DNA from: Azospirillum sp. TSH64
GTDB taxonomy: Bacteria; Pseudomonadota; Alphaproteobacteria; Azospirillales; Azospirillaceae
Assembly: GCF_003116035.1 (NCBI RefSeq)
Contig: NZ_LGQW01000015.1
Coordinates: forward strand, 713,133 to 777,132
Length of the DNA stretch: 64,000 bases
Direction: 5' to 3'
Below the pieces are notes generated by a model. The model ran no database searches and had not been told where the DNA came from. It saw nothing but the letters and a program-made list of their open reading frames with translations. This document shows, piece after piece, positions 47,116-56,859 of the stretch (position 1 is its first letter; each line of letters begins with the position of its first letter). Both the position numbers and the translations under genes were made by a program.

Positions 47116-47388
47116 CCTGCATGCCCGCTCCCCTGTCAGGAACCGGTGCTTGACTGTATTGGTTGTCGATCCCGTTCCTGAGCAAGATACAGAATTAAGA
47201 GACAGAAGATCAAATATAAAGAAACATTGGAGCGACGTATAGATTTTATCTATCCATTATCAAGGAAAAATGGATGATCTTTCCTCTGTGTGACTTTGAT
47301 ATAGAAAAGCCCAGTCAAAGAAAATTGGCGATCTCGGGAGCGTCTTGCAGGTTCTTCTATTCGGAAGACCAATCCCAAGCCGGAGCGA

Positions 47389-48591
47389 ATGGGCATGGAT
47401 ATGGGAATGAACGGGGTTCTGGAGGGCATCCGGGTCCTTGATTTCGGTCGCTACATCGCCGCCCCCTATTGCGCGGCGATGCTGGCCGGCCTGGGCGCCG
47501 AGGTCATCCGGATCGAGCGGCCCGGCGGCAACGACGACCGCTACGTGATGCCGCTCACCCCGGACGGCGAGGGCGCCGTCTATCACCAGATGAACAGCGG
47601 AAAGCGGTCGCTGACCCTCGACCTGACGCAGCCGAAGGCGCGGGATATCCTGACCCGCCTCGTCGCGGGCTGCGACGTGGCGGTGGTCAACCTTCCGCCC
47701 AAGGCCGCGCATCGCCTGGGATTGGACTATGAGGCGCTCCGTGCGGTGAAGCCGGACATCATCCTGGTCTCGATCACCGCCTTCGGCTCGCGCGGGTCGC
47801 GCAAAGACAGCATCGGCTTCGACGTGACCGGTCAGGCGATGAGCGGTGCGATGGCCTTGACCGGCCTGCCCGGCCAGCCTTTCCGGTCGGCCACCTCCTA
47901 TGTCGATTACAGCACCGGGATTTCCGCGGCCTATGGGGCCTTGGCGGCCATCCTGGCCCGGTACAGGACGGGGAGGGGGCAACAGGTCGAGGCCTCCCTG
48001 CTCGGGACGGCGCTCGCCATCATGAATCCGGTGCTGATCGAGGAGGCTTCCGGCGCCCGTTCCCGGACCGCGACCGGCAACCGCAGTCCGATTTCGGGAC
48101 CTTCCGATCTCTTCGTGACGCGCGACGGGTGGGTGTTCGTCCAGGTGATCGGTCAGGATATGTTCGAGCGCCTGGCACGGCTCGTCGGGGCGCCGGGGTT
48201 GATCGACGATCCGCGTTTCGCCGACGACATCGGACGCGGCGAACATGGTGAGGTCCTGAGCACGATCGTCGCGGAGTGGTGCGCGCCGCGGACCAGCGCG
48301 GAGTGTCTGGCCGAATTGGCGGAAGCCCGTGTCCCGGGCTGCCGGCTCCTGTCGCCCGCCGAGGCGCTGGTCGAACCCCAGCATGCCGAAGGCGGACATT
48401 TCGACTGGGTGCAGCCGCCAGGGCTTCCCGCCGCGATTCCGCTCGTGGCGCCGACGGCCAGGCTGACGGCGGGGGCGCGGCTGGGGCGGCAGCCGGCGCC
48501 TGCGCTGGGGGCCGATACCGACGACATCCTGAAGAGCTTGGGGTACGGCGATCGTGAGATCGCCGATTTTCGGACTACCGGCGTCGTCTGA
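47389..48591 (+). CDS. CaiB/BaiF family (class III) CoA-transferase
   Basis: A 400-residue class III CoA-transferase. The N-terminal block is GIRVLDFGRYIAAPYCAAML, then GLGAEVIRIERPGG, HQMNSGKRSLTLDLTQPKAR and DIILVSITAFG with GFDVTGQAMSGAM, whose Asp is the position used for the acyl anhydride in this family. It moves CoA from one acyl-CoA to a free acid, likely activating the imported substrate. The preceding 270 bases are AT-rich and hold the promoter. It lies 74 bases upstream of the ABC permease genes. Confidence 0.92.
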   Translation: MGMDMGMNGVLEGIRVLDFGRYIAAPYCAAMLAGLGAEVIRIERPGGNDDRYVMPLTPDGEGAVYHQMNSGKRSLTLDLTQPKARDILTRLVAGCDVAVVNLPPKAAHRLGLDYEALRAVKPDIILVSITAFGSRGSRKDSIGFDVTGQAMSGAMALTGLPGQPFRSATSYVDYSTGISAAYGALAAILARYRTGRGQQVEASLLGTALAIMNPVLIEEASGARSRTATGNRSPISGPSDLFVTRDGWVFVQVIGQDMFERLARLVGAPGLIDDPRFADDIGRGEHGEVLSTIVAEWCAPRTSAECLAELAEARVPGCRLLSPAEALVEPQHAEGGHFDWVQPPGLPAAIPLVAPTARLTAGARLGRQPAPALGADTDDILKSLGYGDREIADFRTTGVV

Positions 48592-48665
48592 CGCGACTGC
48601 CTGCAGATCCCCCTGCAACTGTTGCCGGCCGGTGTATTCCCGTCCGCAGCCAAGGAGTATGCGGC

Positions 48666-49541
48666 ATGCAGACCGCATTGCAAATCATTGCCACGGGGCT
48701 TCAGATCGGCGCCATCTATGTGCTGTTCTCCCTTGGCCTCACCCTGACCTTCGGAATCATGCGCATCGTCAATTTCGCGCATGGCCAGTTCTTCACCCTC
48801 TCGGCCCTGGTCGTGGCGGTGGTGATGCCGTACTTGGCGACCGCCGGCCTGCCGCTGCCGGCGGCCTTCGCCGGCTCCGCCGCGGCCGGGGTCGCCGCCT
48901 CGCTGCTGCTGGGCCTCGTCACCTATGAGTGGGGGTTCAAGCGCCTCCAGCGCGACTTCGTCGGGTCCTTCATCCTGTCCCTCGGCCTGATCCTGCTGCT
49001 CGAAGGGCTGTACCTCGACGTCTTCGGCGGTGCAGTGCGGTCGGTCCCGCCGATCATCGACGGTACGGTGTCGGTCTTCGGCGCGTCGCTGACCTCCCAG
49101 CGCCTTCTGCTCTGCTTCGTCGCCGTGGTCCTGACCGGCCTGCTCTACGCGGCGCTGGCGATGACGCCGGTGGGCAAGGCCCTGCGCGCGGCGTCGATCG
49201 ACCACGAAGCGGCGATGCTCCAGGGCATCCCCTACCAGCGCATCGCGCGGCACGGCTTCATGATCGCGACGCTGCTGGCGGCGGTCGCCGGCGCCCTGAT
49301 CGCGCCGGTCTCGGTGGTCACCACGACGCTGGGTTCCGACTACCTGATCAAGGGGTTCATCGCCGTGATCGTCGGCGGGCTGGGCAGCATTCCGGGCGCC
49401 ATCATCGGCAGCCTGTTCATCGCGCTTGTCGAGAGCGTCGGCGGCTACTTCTTCGATCCGTCGCGGGCAAGCATCGCCATCTTCGCGCTGGTCATGGTGG
49501 TCCTGCTGGTCAGGCCCCAGGGGTTGATGGGACATGGATAA
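48666..49541 (+). CDS. livH: Liv-type ABC transporter permease (LivH-like)
   Basis: A 291-residue inner-membrane permease of the branched-chain amino-acid type. Features: LQIGAIYVLFSLGLTLTFGI, MRIVNFAHGQFFTLSALVVA, GKALRAASIDHEAAMLQGIP (the EAA-like loop that contacts the ATPase) and VIVGGLGSIPGAIIGSLFIA. Overlaps the LivM-like gene by 8 bases. With the LivM, LivG and LivF homologues it forms the membrane part of the importer served by the binding protein at 43893. Confidence 0.95.
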   Translation: MQTALQIIATGLQIGAIYVLFSLGLTLTFGIMRIVNFAHGQFFTLSALVVAVVMPYLATAGLPLPAAFAGSAAAGVAASLLLGLVTYEWGFKRLQRDFVGSFILSLGLILLLEGLYLDVFGGAVRSVPPIIDGTVSVFGASLTSQRLLLCFVAVVLTGLLYAALAMTPVGKALRAASIDHEAAMLQGIPYQRIARHGFMIATLLAAVAGALIAPVSVVTTTLGSDYLIKGFIAVIVGGLGSIPGAIIGSLFIALVESVGGYFFDPSRASIAIFALVMVVLLVRPQGLMGHG

Positions 49542-50490
49542 TCACGCAATTCTGAAAGCCGGCGCTCCAGCCGTCCTCGCCATCGCGCTCGCGGCGGTCC
49601 TTCCGGCGTCCTATGCGTCGAACCTGCTGAACTGGATCGCCATCGCCGCGCTGATCGCCGCCAGCCTCAGGATGGTCCTGCTGTTCGGCGAACTCAATTT
49701 CGGCACCGCGGCCTTCGTCAGCATCGGCGCCTATACCGCCGGCCTGCTGACGACCCGCTTCGAGCTGCCCTTCCTGGCGGCGATCCTGGCCGCCGGCGTC
49801 ATGGCCGCCCTGGTCAGCATCCTGTTCGGCTATGTCACGCTGCGGATCAAGGGGCCCTACTTCAAGCTGATCGGCTTCGCCTTCGCCGAAGTCGTGCGGC
49901 TCTGCTGCACGCAGATCGACTGGCTCGGCGGGAATTCCGGAATGGTCGGCATCTTTCCGCCGGCCGGCCTGGACGCCTGGTACGGCACCTTCGTCATGAC
50001 CGTGGTCGTTCTGATGCTGGTCGGGCTTTATGCCGTGGAGCGGTCCGATTTCGGCAAGGTCCTGACCGCCATCCGCGACAATGACGCGGTGGTGCGGACG
50101 GTCGGCATCGACGTGCACCGCGCGAAGGTGATCTGCTTCGCCATCGCCTGCTTCGCCGCCGGGATCGCGGGGTCGCTCCAGGCCTTCGCCAACACCGTCA
50201 TCAGTCCCGGCGATTTCGGCGTGCTGCTCTCGATCATGGCGCTCGCCTACCTGAAGGTCGGCGGCGAGGAGTCGATCTTCGGACCGGTCGCCGGTGCCGC
50301 GCTCCTGATCCTTCTCGGCAGCGTCGCGCTGAGCTTCGGGGCAGGGGAACATGTCTTCTACGGCGCCGCAATCGTCCTGTCGGTGCTGATCATGCCCAAG
50401 GGGATCGTCGGCATGGTGGACGGACTCCTGCGCCGGCCGGGCGGGCCGGCCGCTTCCACCCCGGCCATCCGGGAGGCTCGTGGACAATGA
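49534..50490 (+). CDS. livM: Liv-type ABC transporter permease (LivM-like)
   Basis: A 318-residue permease partner with several membrane segments. Typical blocks are LNFGTAAFVSIGAYTAGLLT, YVTLRIKGPYFKLIGFAFAE, GKVLTAIRDNDAVVRTVGID (cytoplasmic loop) and KVGGEESIFGPVAGAALLIL. Overlaps the gene before it by 8 bases and the ATPase gene after it by 4 bases, so all are one operon. Confidence 0.95.
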   Translation: MDNHAILKAGAPAVLAIALAAVLPASYASNLLNWIAIAALIAASLRMVLLFGELNFGTAAFVSIGAYTAGLLTTRFELPFLAAILAAGVMAALVSILFGYVTLRIKGPYFKLIGFAFAEVVRLCCTQIDWLGGNSGMVGIFPPAGLDAWYGTFVMTVVVLMLVGLYAVERSDFGKVLTAIRDNDAVVRTVGIDVHRAKVICFAIACFAAGIAGSLQAFANTVISPGDFGVLLSIMALAYLKVGGEESIFGPVAGAALLILLGSVALSFGAGEHVFYGAAIVLSVLIMPKGIVGMVDGLLRRPGGPAASTPAIREARGQ

Positions 50491-51233
50491 CCGACACCAC
50501 CGCACTTCTGCGAACCGAAGCATTGACCCGTCGTTTCGGCGGCCTGCTGGCGGTTTCCAATCTCGACATGGACATCCGTCCCAACGAGATCCTCGGCCTG
50601 ATCGGCCCGAACGGCGCCGGCAAGAGCACGACGTTCAACCTGATCAGCGGCTTTCACAAGCCGACGGCCGGACGTCTGTTCATTGGGGGACGCGATGTCA
50701 CCGGCCGGTCGCCCGAACAGATCAGCCGGCTGGGCCTGGTCCGGACCTTCCAGCACGGCAGCCTGATGCGCGGCATGACGGTGCGCGACAATCTGCTGGT
50801 CGGCGCGGTGGGGGCGCTGCCGCAGGCGCGTGGCGAACCGCGCCGCGCCCGTGTGGCGGAGACGGCGAAGCGTCTGCGCCTCACCGCCTATCTCGACGAA
50901 AGGGCGGGCAACCTGCCGCACGGCCTCCAGCGGCTGGTCAGCATCGGGATCGCCGTGGCCACCGGGCCACGGGTGCTTTGCCTGGACGAGCCCCTGACCG
51001 GGCTGAACCAGTCTGAGGTCGCCGGCATCCTGGACCTCTTCCGCTCGATCCGGGACGAGGACGGCAGTTCGATCCTGCTGGTCGAGCACAACATGAAGGC
51101 GGTCATGCAGGTCTGCGACCGGATCGTCGTCCTTCACCACGGCCAGAAGCTCGCCAGCGGCACGCCCGCGGAGATCGGCCGCGACGAAGCCGTCATCTCC
51201 GCCTATTTGGGAAAGCGCCATGACTCCCACTGA
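50487..51233 (+). CDS. livG: Liv-type ABC transporter ATPase (LivG-like)
   Basis: A 248-residue ATPase. Walker A GPNGAGKST, a signature-like segment LPHGLQRLVSIGIAVATGPR, Walker B LCLDEP and the switch histidine in LVEHNM. The signature reads LPHGLQR instead of the usual LSYGQQR, a modest deviation. Overlaps LivM by 4 bases and LivF by 14 bases. Confidence 0.95.
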   Translation: MTDTTALLRTEALTRRFGGLLAVSNLDMDIRPNEILGLIGPNGAGKSTTFNLISGFHKPTAGRLFIGGRDVTGRSPEQISRLGLVRTFQHGSLMRGMTVRDNLLVGAVGALPQARGEPRRARVAETAKRLRLTAYLDERAGNLPHGLQRLVSIGIAVATGPRVLCLDEPLTGLNQSEVAGILDLFRSIRDEDGSSILLVEHNMKAVMQVCDRIVVLHHGQKLASGTPAEIGRDEAVISAYLGKRHDSH

Positions 51234-51942
51234 ACTTTCCCTGGAGATCACGGATCTCAGCGTCAATTTCGGCGTGGTTCCCGCTCTGCGCGGCGTATCG
51301 CTGGCGCTGCGCAAGGGGCGGATCGCCACGATCATCGGCGCCAACGGGGCCGGCAAATCGACGATCATGAAGGCGGTCTGCGGTCTGGTGAAGCCTCGCG
51401 GCGGCAGCGTCAGCCTGTTCGGCAAGCCGGTCACCGGCCTGCCCGCCGACGAGATCGTCGTGCGCGGCCTGTCGCTGGTCCCGGAAGGCCGCCGGCTGTT
51501 CGGCAGCATGACCATCCGCGAGAATCTCGAGCTTGGCGCCTACCGACGCAAGGACAGGCTGCGGGTGGGCGAAGACTTTGCGCGCGTGCTTGACTATTTC
51601 CCGGCGCTGCGCGACCGGCTGTCCACCCCGGTCGGCAGCCTCAGCGGCGGTCAGCAGCAGATGGTCGCCGTCGGCCGGGCATTGATGAGCGCGCCCAGGA
51701 TCCTGCTGCTTGACGAGCCCACCATCGGGCTGGCACCGGCGGTGGTCGACGATATCGCCGGAATCGTCAGGACGATCGGGCGATCCGGCGTCGACGTCCT
51801 TCTGGTGGAGCAGAACGCCGAAGTCGCGCTGTCGATCGCCGACTACGGCTACATCCTGGAAAACGGCAGCATCGTGGCCGAGGACGAGTCCACCGCGCTG
51901 GCGCGCAGCGAGACGGTCCAGCGGGCCTACCTGGGCATCTGA
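51220..51942 (+). CDS. livF: Liv-type ABC transporter ATPase (LivF-like)
   Basis: A 240-residue ATPase with Walker A GANGAGKSTIMKAVCGLVKP, SLSGGQQQMVAVGRALM signature, Walker B LLLDEPTIGLAP, and VEQNAEVALSIADYGYIL. The second ATPase of the importer. It is followed by an 94-base gap and then the acyl-CoA ligase gene. Confidence 0.95.
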   Translation: MTPTELSLEITDLSVNFGVVPALRGVSLALRKGRIATIIGANGAGKSTIMKAVCGLVKPRGGSVSLFGKPVTGLPADEIVVRGLSLVPEGRRLFGSMTIRENLELGAYRRKDRLRVGEDFARVLDYFPALRDRLSTPVGSLSGGQQQMVAVGRALMSAPRILLLDEPTIGLAPAVVDDIAGIVRTIGRSGVDVLLVEQNAEVALSIADYGYILENGSIVAEDESTALARSETVQRAYLGI

Positions 51943-52036
51943 GGCCGCTCCGCCGGGGAGTGGACCATGGCATACTATTCGCTTGAAGGGCAAACTGTTC
52001 GATGACTGAAGTGAACAGCCAGTGTGGAGGGCGTCC

Positions 52037-53986
52037 GTGACGAAAGACCAGTACGGTGTTTGGACGCCCAGCGCGAACGACATCGAATCCGCGAAGGTCA
52101 CCGAACTGGGCAGGCTGCTGGGCGTATCGGATTACGATGCGCTCTATCGTCTGTCGATCGACGAGCCCGAGCGGTATTGGAGGACGGTGACCGACTATTG
52201 CGGCATCGTCTGGCAACGTCCCTACGACCGGCTGGTCGATCTCAGCGATGGGATGGAATTCCCGCGTTGGTTCGTCGGCGGCGAACTGAACTGGGTCGAT
52301 TCGATTCTGGCCCGTGCCGCCGATCCCGACCTGCGCGATCGTCCGGCCATCGTTGCCGAACACGAGGACGGCACCGTCGGCAGCATTCCCTACAGGGAAT
52401 TGCCGGAAGCGGTCGGCCGCTTCGCCGGCGGGCTTGCGGAGCTGGGCATCGGACGCGGCGACCGTGTCGGCCTGCTGATGGAAACCGGCATCGAGAGCAT
52501 CGTCTCCCTGCTGGCGCTCTCCCATATCGGCGCCATCGCCGTGCCGCTGTTCAGCGGCTTCGGCGTCGACGCGATCGTGGCACGGCTTGCCTCCTGCTCG
52601 GCGACGGCGCTGCTCGGCACCACGGGCTTCCACCGGCGCGGCCGCTGGATCGGCGTCCTGGCGCATCTGCGCGAGGCGGCGGCGAACCTCCCGGATCTGA
52701 GCAGCATCATCGTCAAGCGTCAATCGGCGGACGAGGAGCTGCCCGCGGGGTGGCATGACTGGAACGTCGTATCGGCGTCGGGGGTGGCGCACGCCGCGAA
52801 AGCGTCGGCGCGCATGTCGCCCGACGATCCCTTCATGATCATCTACACCTCCGGCACCACGGGAAAGCCCAAGGGAGCCGTTCACACCCACGGCGGCTTC
52901 CCGGTCAGGATCGCCCACGATGCCGCGGTCCACTTCAATGTCGGCCGGGGGGACGTGTTCTGCTGGCCGGCGGACATGGGCTGGATCGCCGGCGCGCTGG
53001 TCGCCACGACGGCGCTGATGCGGGGAGCGATGCTGGTCTGCTATGACGGCGCCCCCGACTTTCCGGACTGGTCGCGCATGTCGCGGCTGATCGAACGGCA
53101 TCGCATCACCCATTACGGATCCGCGCCGACCCTGATCCGCGGACTGGCCGCCAATGCGGCGGTGTCGATGCGGGGCGACCTGTCGAGCGTGCGGCTGCTG
53201 ATCACCGCCGGCGAGGGCATCGACCCCGAACATTTCCAGTGGTACCAGCAGAATTTCGGCCATGGGGCGGCACCGGTCATCAACTATACCGGCGGCACCG
53301 AGGTGTCGGGAGCCCTGCTGTCCAGCGTCGTGGTCAAGCCGATCGTGCCGTCGGGCTTCAACACCGCCTCGCCGGGAATCGTGGTGGACGTGGTCGACGA
53401 TGCCGGGCGCAGCCTGACCGGCCAGATCGGCGAACTGGCGGTCCTCGGCCCCTTCATCGGCATGACCAAGGCCTTCTGGCAGGACCGCGAACGCTATCTC
53501 GACAGCTACTGGCGGACCATTCCCGGCATGTGGATCCACGGCGATCTGGTGATCCGTGACAGCGAAGGCAATCATTTCCTGCGCGGACGCTCGGACGACA
53601 CCTTGAAGGTCGCCGGCAAGCGGCTGGGGCCGGCGGAGGTGGAGGACGTGCTGCTGGAATTGCCGGACATCGCGGAGGCTGCGGCCATCGGGGTGGACGA
53701 TGCCGTCAAGGGGCAGAAGCTGGTGGTCTTCGTGGTTCCCGCAACGGGCGGCGCGCGCGACGCCGCCGCGCTGTCGGTGGCGGCCGGGAAGCACATCGAA
53801 CTGCGGCTCGGCAAGCCCTTCCGGCCGGAGAAGGTCCATGTGGTGAGCCAAATCCCCAAGACGCGCACCAGCAAGAGCATGCGGCGCGTGATCCGAAACA
53901 TCTACCAGAACCGCCCGCCGGGCGACCTGACCGCCCTCAGCAACCCCGATGCGCTCGACGAGATCAGGGCGGCAATTGGCCAATAG
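52037..53986 (+). CDS. Acyl-CoA synthetase (AMP-binding enzyme, acetyl-CoA-synthetase-like)
   Basis: A 649-residue AMP-forming ligase. The ATP-binding motif is MIIYTSGTTGKPKGAVHTHG; other core motifs are INYTGGTEVSGALLSS, GMWIHGDLVIRD and GRSDDTLKVAGKRLGPAEVE; the C-terminal lysine region ends KTRTSKSMRRVIRNIYQ. It activates a carboxylic acid to acyl-CoA after import. GTG 52037 is chosen behind GGAGGGCGTCC. The N-terminal extension (YGVWTPSANDIESAKVTELG) is like that of acetyl/propionyl-type ligases. Substrate unknown. Confidence 0.93.
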   Translation: MTKDQYGVWTPSANDIESAKVTELGRLLGVSDYDALYRLSIDEPERYWRTVTDYCGIVWQRPYDRLVDLSDGMEFPRWFVGGELNWVDSILARAADPDLRDRPAIVAEHEDGTVGSIPYRELPEAVGRFAGGLAELGIGRGDRVGLLMETGIESIVSLLALSHIGAIAVPLFSGFGVDAIVARLASCSATALLGTTGFHRRGRWIGVLAHLREAAANLPDLSSIIVKRQSADEELPAGWHDWNVVSASGVAHAAKASARMSPDDPFMIIYTSGTTGKPKGAVHTHGGFPVRIAHDAAVHFNVGRGDVFCWPADMGWIAGALVATTALMRGAMLVCYDGAPDFPDWSRMSRLIERHRITHYGSAPTLIRGLAANAAVSMRGDLSSVRLLITAGEGIDPEHFQWYQQNFGHGAAPVINYTGGTEVSGALLSSVVVKPIVPSGFNTASPGIVVDVVDDAGRSLTGQIGELAVLGPFIGMTKAFWQDRERYLDSYWRTIPGMWIHGDLVIRDSEGNHFLRGRSDDTLKVAGKRLGPAEVEDVLLELPDIAEAAAIGVDDAVKGQKLVVFVVPATGGARDAAALSVAAGKHIELRLGKPFRPEKVHVVSQIPKTRTSKSMRRVIRNIYQNRPPGDLTALSNPDALDEIRAAIGQ

Positions 53987-54009
53987 GTGGCGGCAGCAAG
54001 GAGGGGAAA

Positions 54010-54792
54010 ATGGATCTGGAGTTGAAGGGCAAAAAAATCCTGATCACCGGCGCATCGCAGGGCATCGGCGAGGGGCTGGCCCACGCGTTCGCCGCCGAAG
54101 GCTGCTCGCTGCATCTGGTGGCGCGATCCGCCGACAAGCTCGACGCGCTGGCTCAGGCGATCCGCGCCGAGCACGACGTCGCTGTCGCCGTGCAGGCGCT
54201 AGACCTGACCGAACCGGGGGCCATCGACCGCCTCGTCGGGGTCTGCGGCGTCGTGGACGTGCTGGTCAACAATGCCGGCGCCATTCCGGGCGGCGACCTT
54301 TGGGAGGTCGACGCGGAGCACTGGCGCGCCGGATGGGAGCTGAAGGTCTTCGGCTATATCGATCTGACGCGGGCGATGTACCGGCTGATGAAGGCGAACG
54401 GCAGCGGCGTGATCCTGAACAACATCGGGAACGGCGGCGAAGTCTTCGATTTCAACTACATCGCCGGAAGCACGGGCAATGCCAGCCTGATGGCCTTCAC
54501 CCGCGCGCTCGGCGGGCGCAGCCTGGACGACAACATCCGGGTGGTCGGCGTCAATCCGGGGCCGGTGGCGACCGCCCGTATCGAGGGTCTTCTGAGGAAG
54601 CGCGCCAAGGCCCTCCATGGCGACGAGGAGGGCTATCTGCAGTTGGCGCGGGCCTATCCGCTGGGCCGGCCGGCCCATGTGGCGGAGGTCGCCAGCCTCT
54701 TCGTCTTCCTGGCCTCGCCGCGATCGGGCTACACGTCGGGCGCGATCTTCACCGTCGATGGCGGCATCGCCTCGCGGCGTTCCATAACGTGA
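54010..54792 (+). CDS. SDR family protein lacking the usual Y-x3-K catalytic motif
   Basis: A 260-residue short-chain dehydrogenase with an intact cofactor site (ILITGASQGIGEGLAHAFAA, LVNNAGAIPGGD) and C-terminus (YTSGAIFTVDGG). At the catalytic site, alignment on NASLMAFTRALGG puts Gly153 and Asn157 where Tyr and Lys are expected, and Gly140 near the Ser position. Y150 is nearby but misaligned. It probably belongs to a branch with altered chemistry or a structural role. It lies 23 bases after the ligase gene, with start ATG behind AAGGAGGGGAAA. Confidence 0.85.
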   Translation: MDLELKGKKILITGASQGIGEGLAHAFAAEGCSLHLVARSADKLDALAQAIRAEHDVAVAVQALDLTEPGAIDRLVGVCGVVDVLVNNAGAIPGGDLWEVDAEHWRAGWELKVFGYIDLTRAMYRLMKANGSGVILNNIGNGGEVFDFNYIAGSTGNASLMAFTRALGGRSLDDNIRVVGVNPGPVATARIEGLLRKRAKALHGDEEGYLQLARAYPLGRPAHVAEVASLFVFLASPRSGYTSGAIFTVDGGIASRRSIT

Positions 54793-54804
54793 AAGACATT
54801 GGAC

Positions 54805-55614
<810 letters not shown>

Positions 55615-55625
55615 TCGGCCGCATC

Positions 55626-55661
55626 GCCCGGACGCCGCCTCCAGCCCGGTGGCGTCCGGGC
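55626..55661 (+). terminator. Hairpin after the enoyl-CoA hydratase gene
   Basis: GCCCGGACGCC (55626-55636) and GGCGTCCGGGC (55651-55661), a perfect 11-bp stem 11 bases after the stop codon. No T tract, but its position makes a transcript end likely. Confidence 0.6.
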
Positions 55662-55961
55662 TGCCCGGCATACGGAGCGGTCCGCCGATAATGGAAGGGT
55701 CGATTTTAAAATATAGAAGCGGCCTATATCTGCCACGGTCGCAAGAATCGAAGTCTTCTATTCCAATAATCCCGGTGAGATAATCGCTCACACAGCTTGG
55801 CCGACCGGCTGACCGGCGTCGCTCCCATGAATCGGGGCGCCGTCGCCGGGATCGGGCCCGGCCACACGCACCGAAAACACATGCGGCGGCACGCAGGGAA
55901 TTCCCGCGCCAAGGGAAGATCCCGGCGCGGCTCCGCCGCCTGCGGGAACAGCGGATCGCCA
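55662..55961. other. Internal promoter region of the catabolic island
   Basis: About 300 bases with an AT-rich tract near 55690-55790, likely to hold a second promoter for the genes from 55962 on. An upstream extension of the next reading frame exists but carries no good start. No gene is recognised. Confidence 0.4.
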
Positions 55962-56810
55962 ATGATCGATGCCGAAAAGCTACTGAAGACAGAAATTCCG
56001 GAAATCCGCCAGAGCGTGAGCAAGCGGGACGCGATCCTCTACGCGCTCTCCGTCGGGTTCGGGCAGGAACCGCTGGACGAGCGGCAGCTCGACTTCGTCG
56101 ATCACCACCGCGATCTGGTGGCGGTCCCCTCCATGGCGGTGGTGCTGGGCCATCCCGGATTCTGGCTCGGCCGCGACGACCGCGGGGTCGATCCCAAATC
56201 GGTCCTTCACGGGGAACAGCAAATCGAACTGTTGCGCCCGCTGCCCGTGGACGGGCAGGTGATCGGACGGACGCGCATCACCGGCCTGATCGACAAGGGG
56301 GCCGGCGGGGCCGCTCTTCTGCTGACCGAAAAGCGGATCGTCGATGCCACAACCGACGATCTTCTCGCGGTGACGCGCAGCACGATTTTCCTGCGCGGCG
56401 GCGGCGGCTTCGGCGGGCCGTCTGGGCCGCTTCCGCCGGTGCACGCCGTTCCCGAGCGGGCGCCCGACATGGTGATCGACATCGCCACCCGGCCCGAGCA
56501 GGCCTTGCTCTACCGGTTGAACGGCGACGACAACAGTCTGCATGCCGATCCCGCGGTGGCGCTGCACGCAGGCTTCCCGCGGCCGATCCTGCACGGGCTG
56601 TGCAGCTTCGGCATTGCCTGCCACGCCCTGCTCCGGGCGCTGGCGGACTACCGGCCGGACCGGTTGCGGCGGATGTCCCTCCGGTTCTCCGCACCGGTCT
56701 TTCCCGGCGAAACCTTACGCACCGAGATTTGGCGTGACGGATCGTTCCGGGCGCGGGTGGTCGAACGCGACGCGGTGGTGCTCAACAACGGGTTCGTCGA
56801 ATTCACGTAG
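55962..56810 (+). CDS. MaoC-like double hot-dog acyl-CoA dehydratase
   Basis: A 282-residue protein with two hot-dog halves. The N-terminal half opens ILYALSVGFGQEPLDERQLD and has SVLHGEQQIELLRPLPVDGQ. The C-terminal half has the hydratase-2 motif LYRLNGDDNSLHADPAVALH with PILHGLCSFGIACHALLRAL (catalytic Asp and His). This matches the MaoC/peroxisomal-hydratase type, adding water to 2-enoyl-CoA to give the (R)-3-hydroxyacyl-CoA. It complements the SDR at 59153, whose N-terminal resembles (R)-hydroxyacyl-CoA dehydrogenases. Confidence 0.92.
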   Translation: MIDAEKLLKTEIPEIRQSVSKRDAILYALSVGFGQEPLDERQLDFVDHHRDLVAVPSMAVVLGHPGFWLGRDDRGVDPKSVLHGEQQIELLRPLPVDGQVIGRTRITGLIDKGAGGAALLLTEKRIVDATTDDLLAVTRSTIFLRGGGGFGGPSGPLPPVHAVPERAPDMVIDIATRPEQALLYRLNGDDNSLHADPAVALHAGFPRPILHGLCSFGIACHALLRALADYRPDRLRRMSLRFSAPVFPGETLRTEIWRDGSFRARVVERDAVVLNNGFVEFT

Positions 56811-56859
56811 TCGCGGTTCGCTGCCGGCGCGGATGATTGCAATTGAAGGGTACGGGGCT

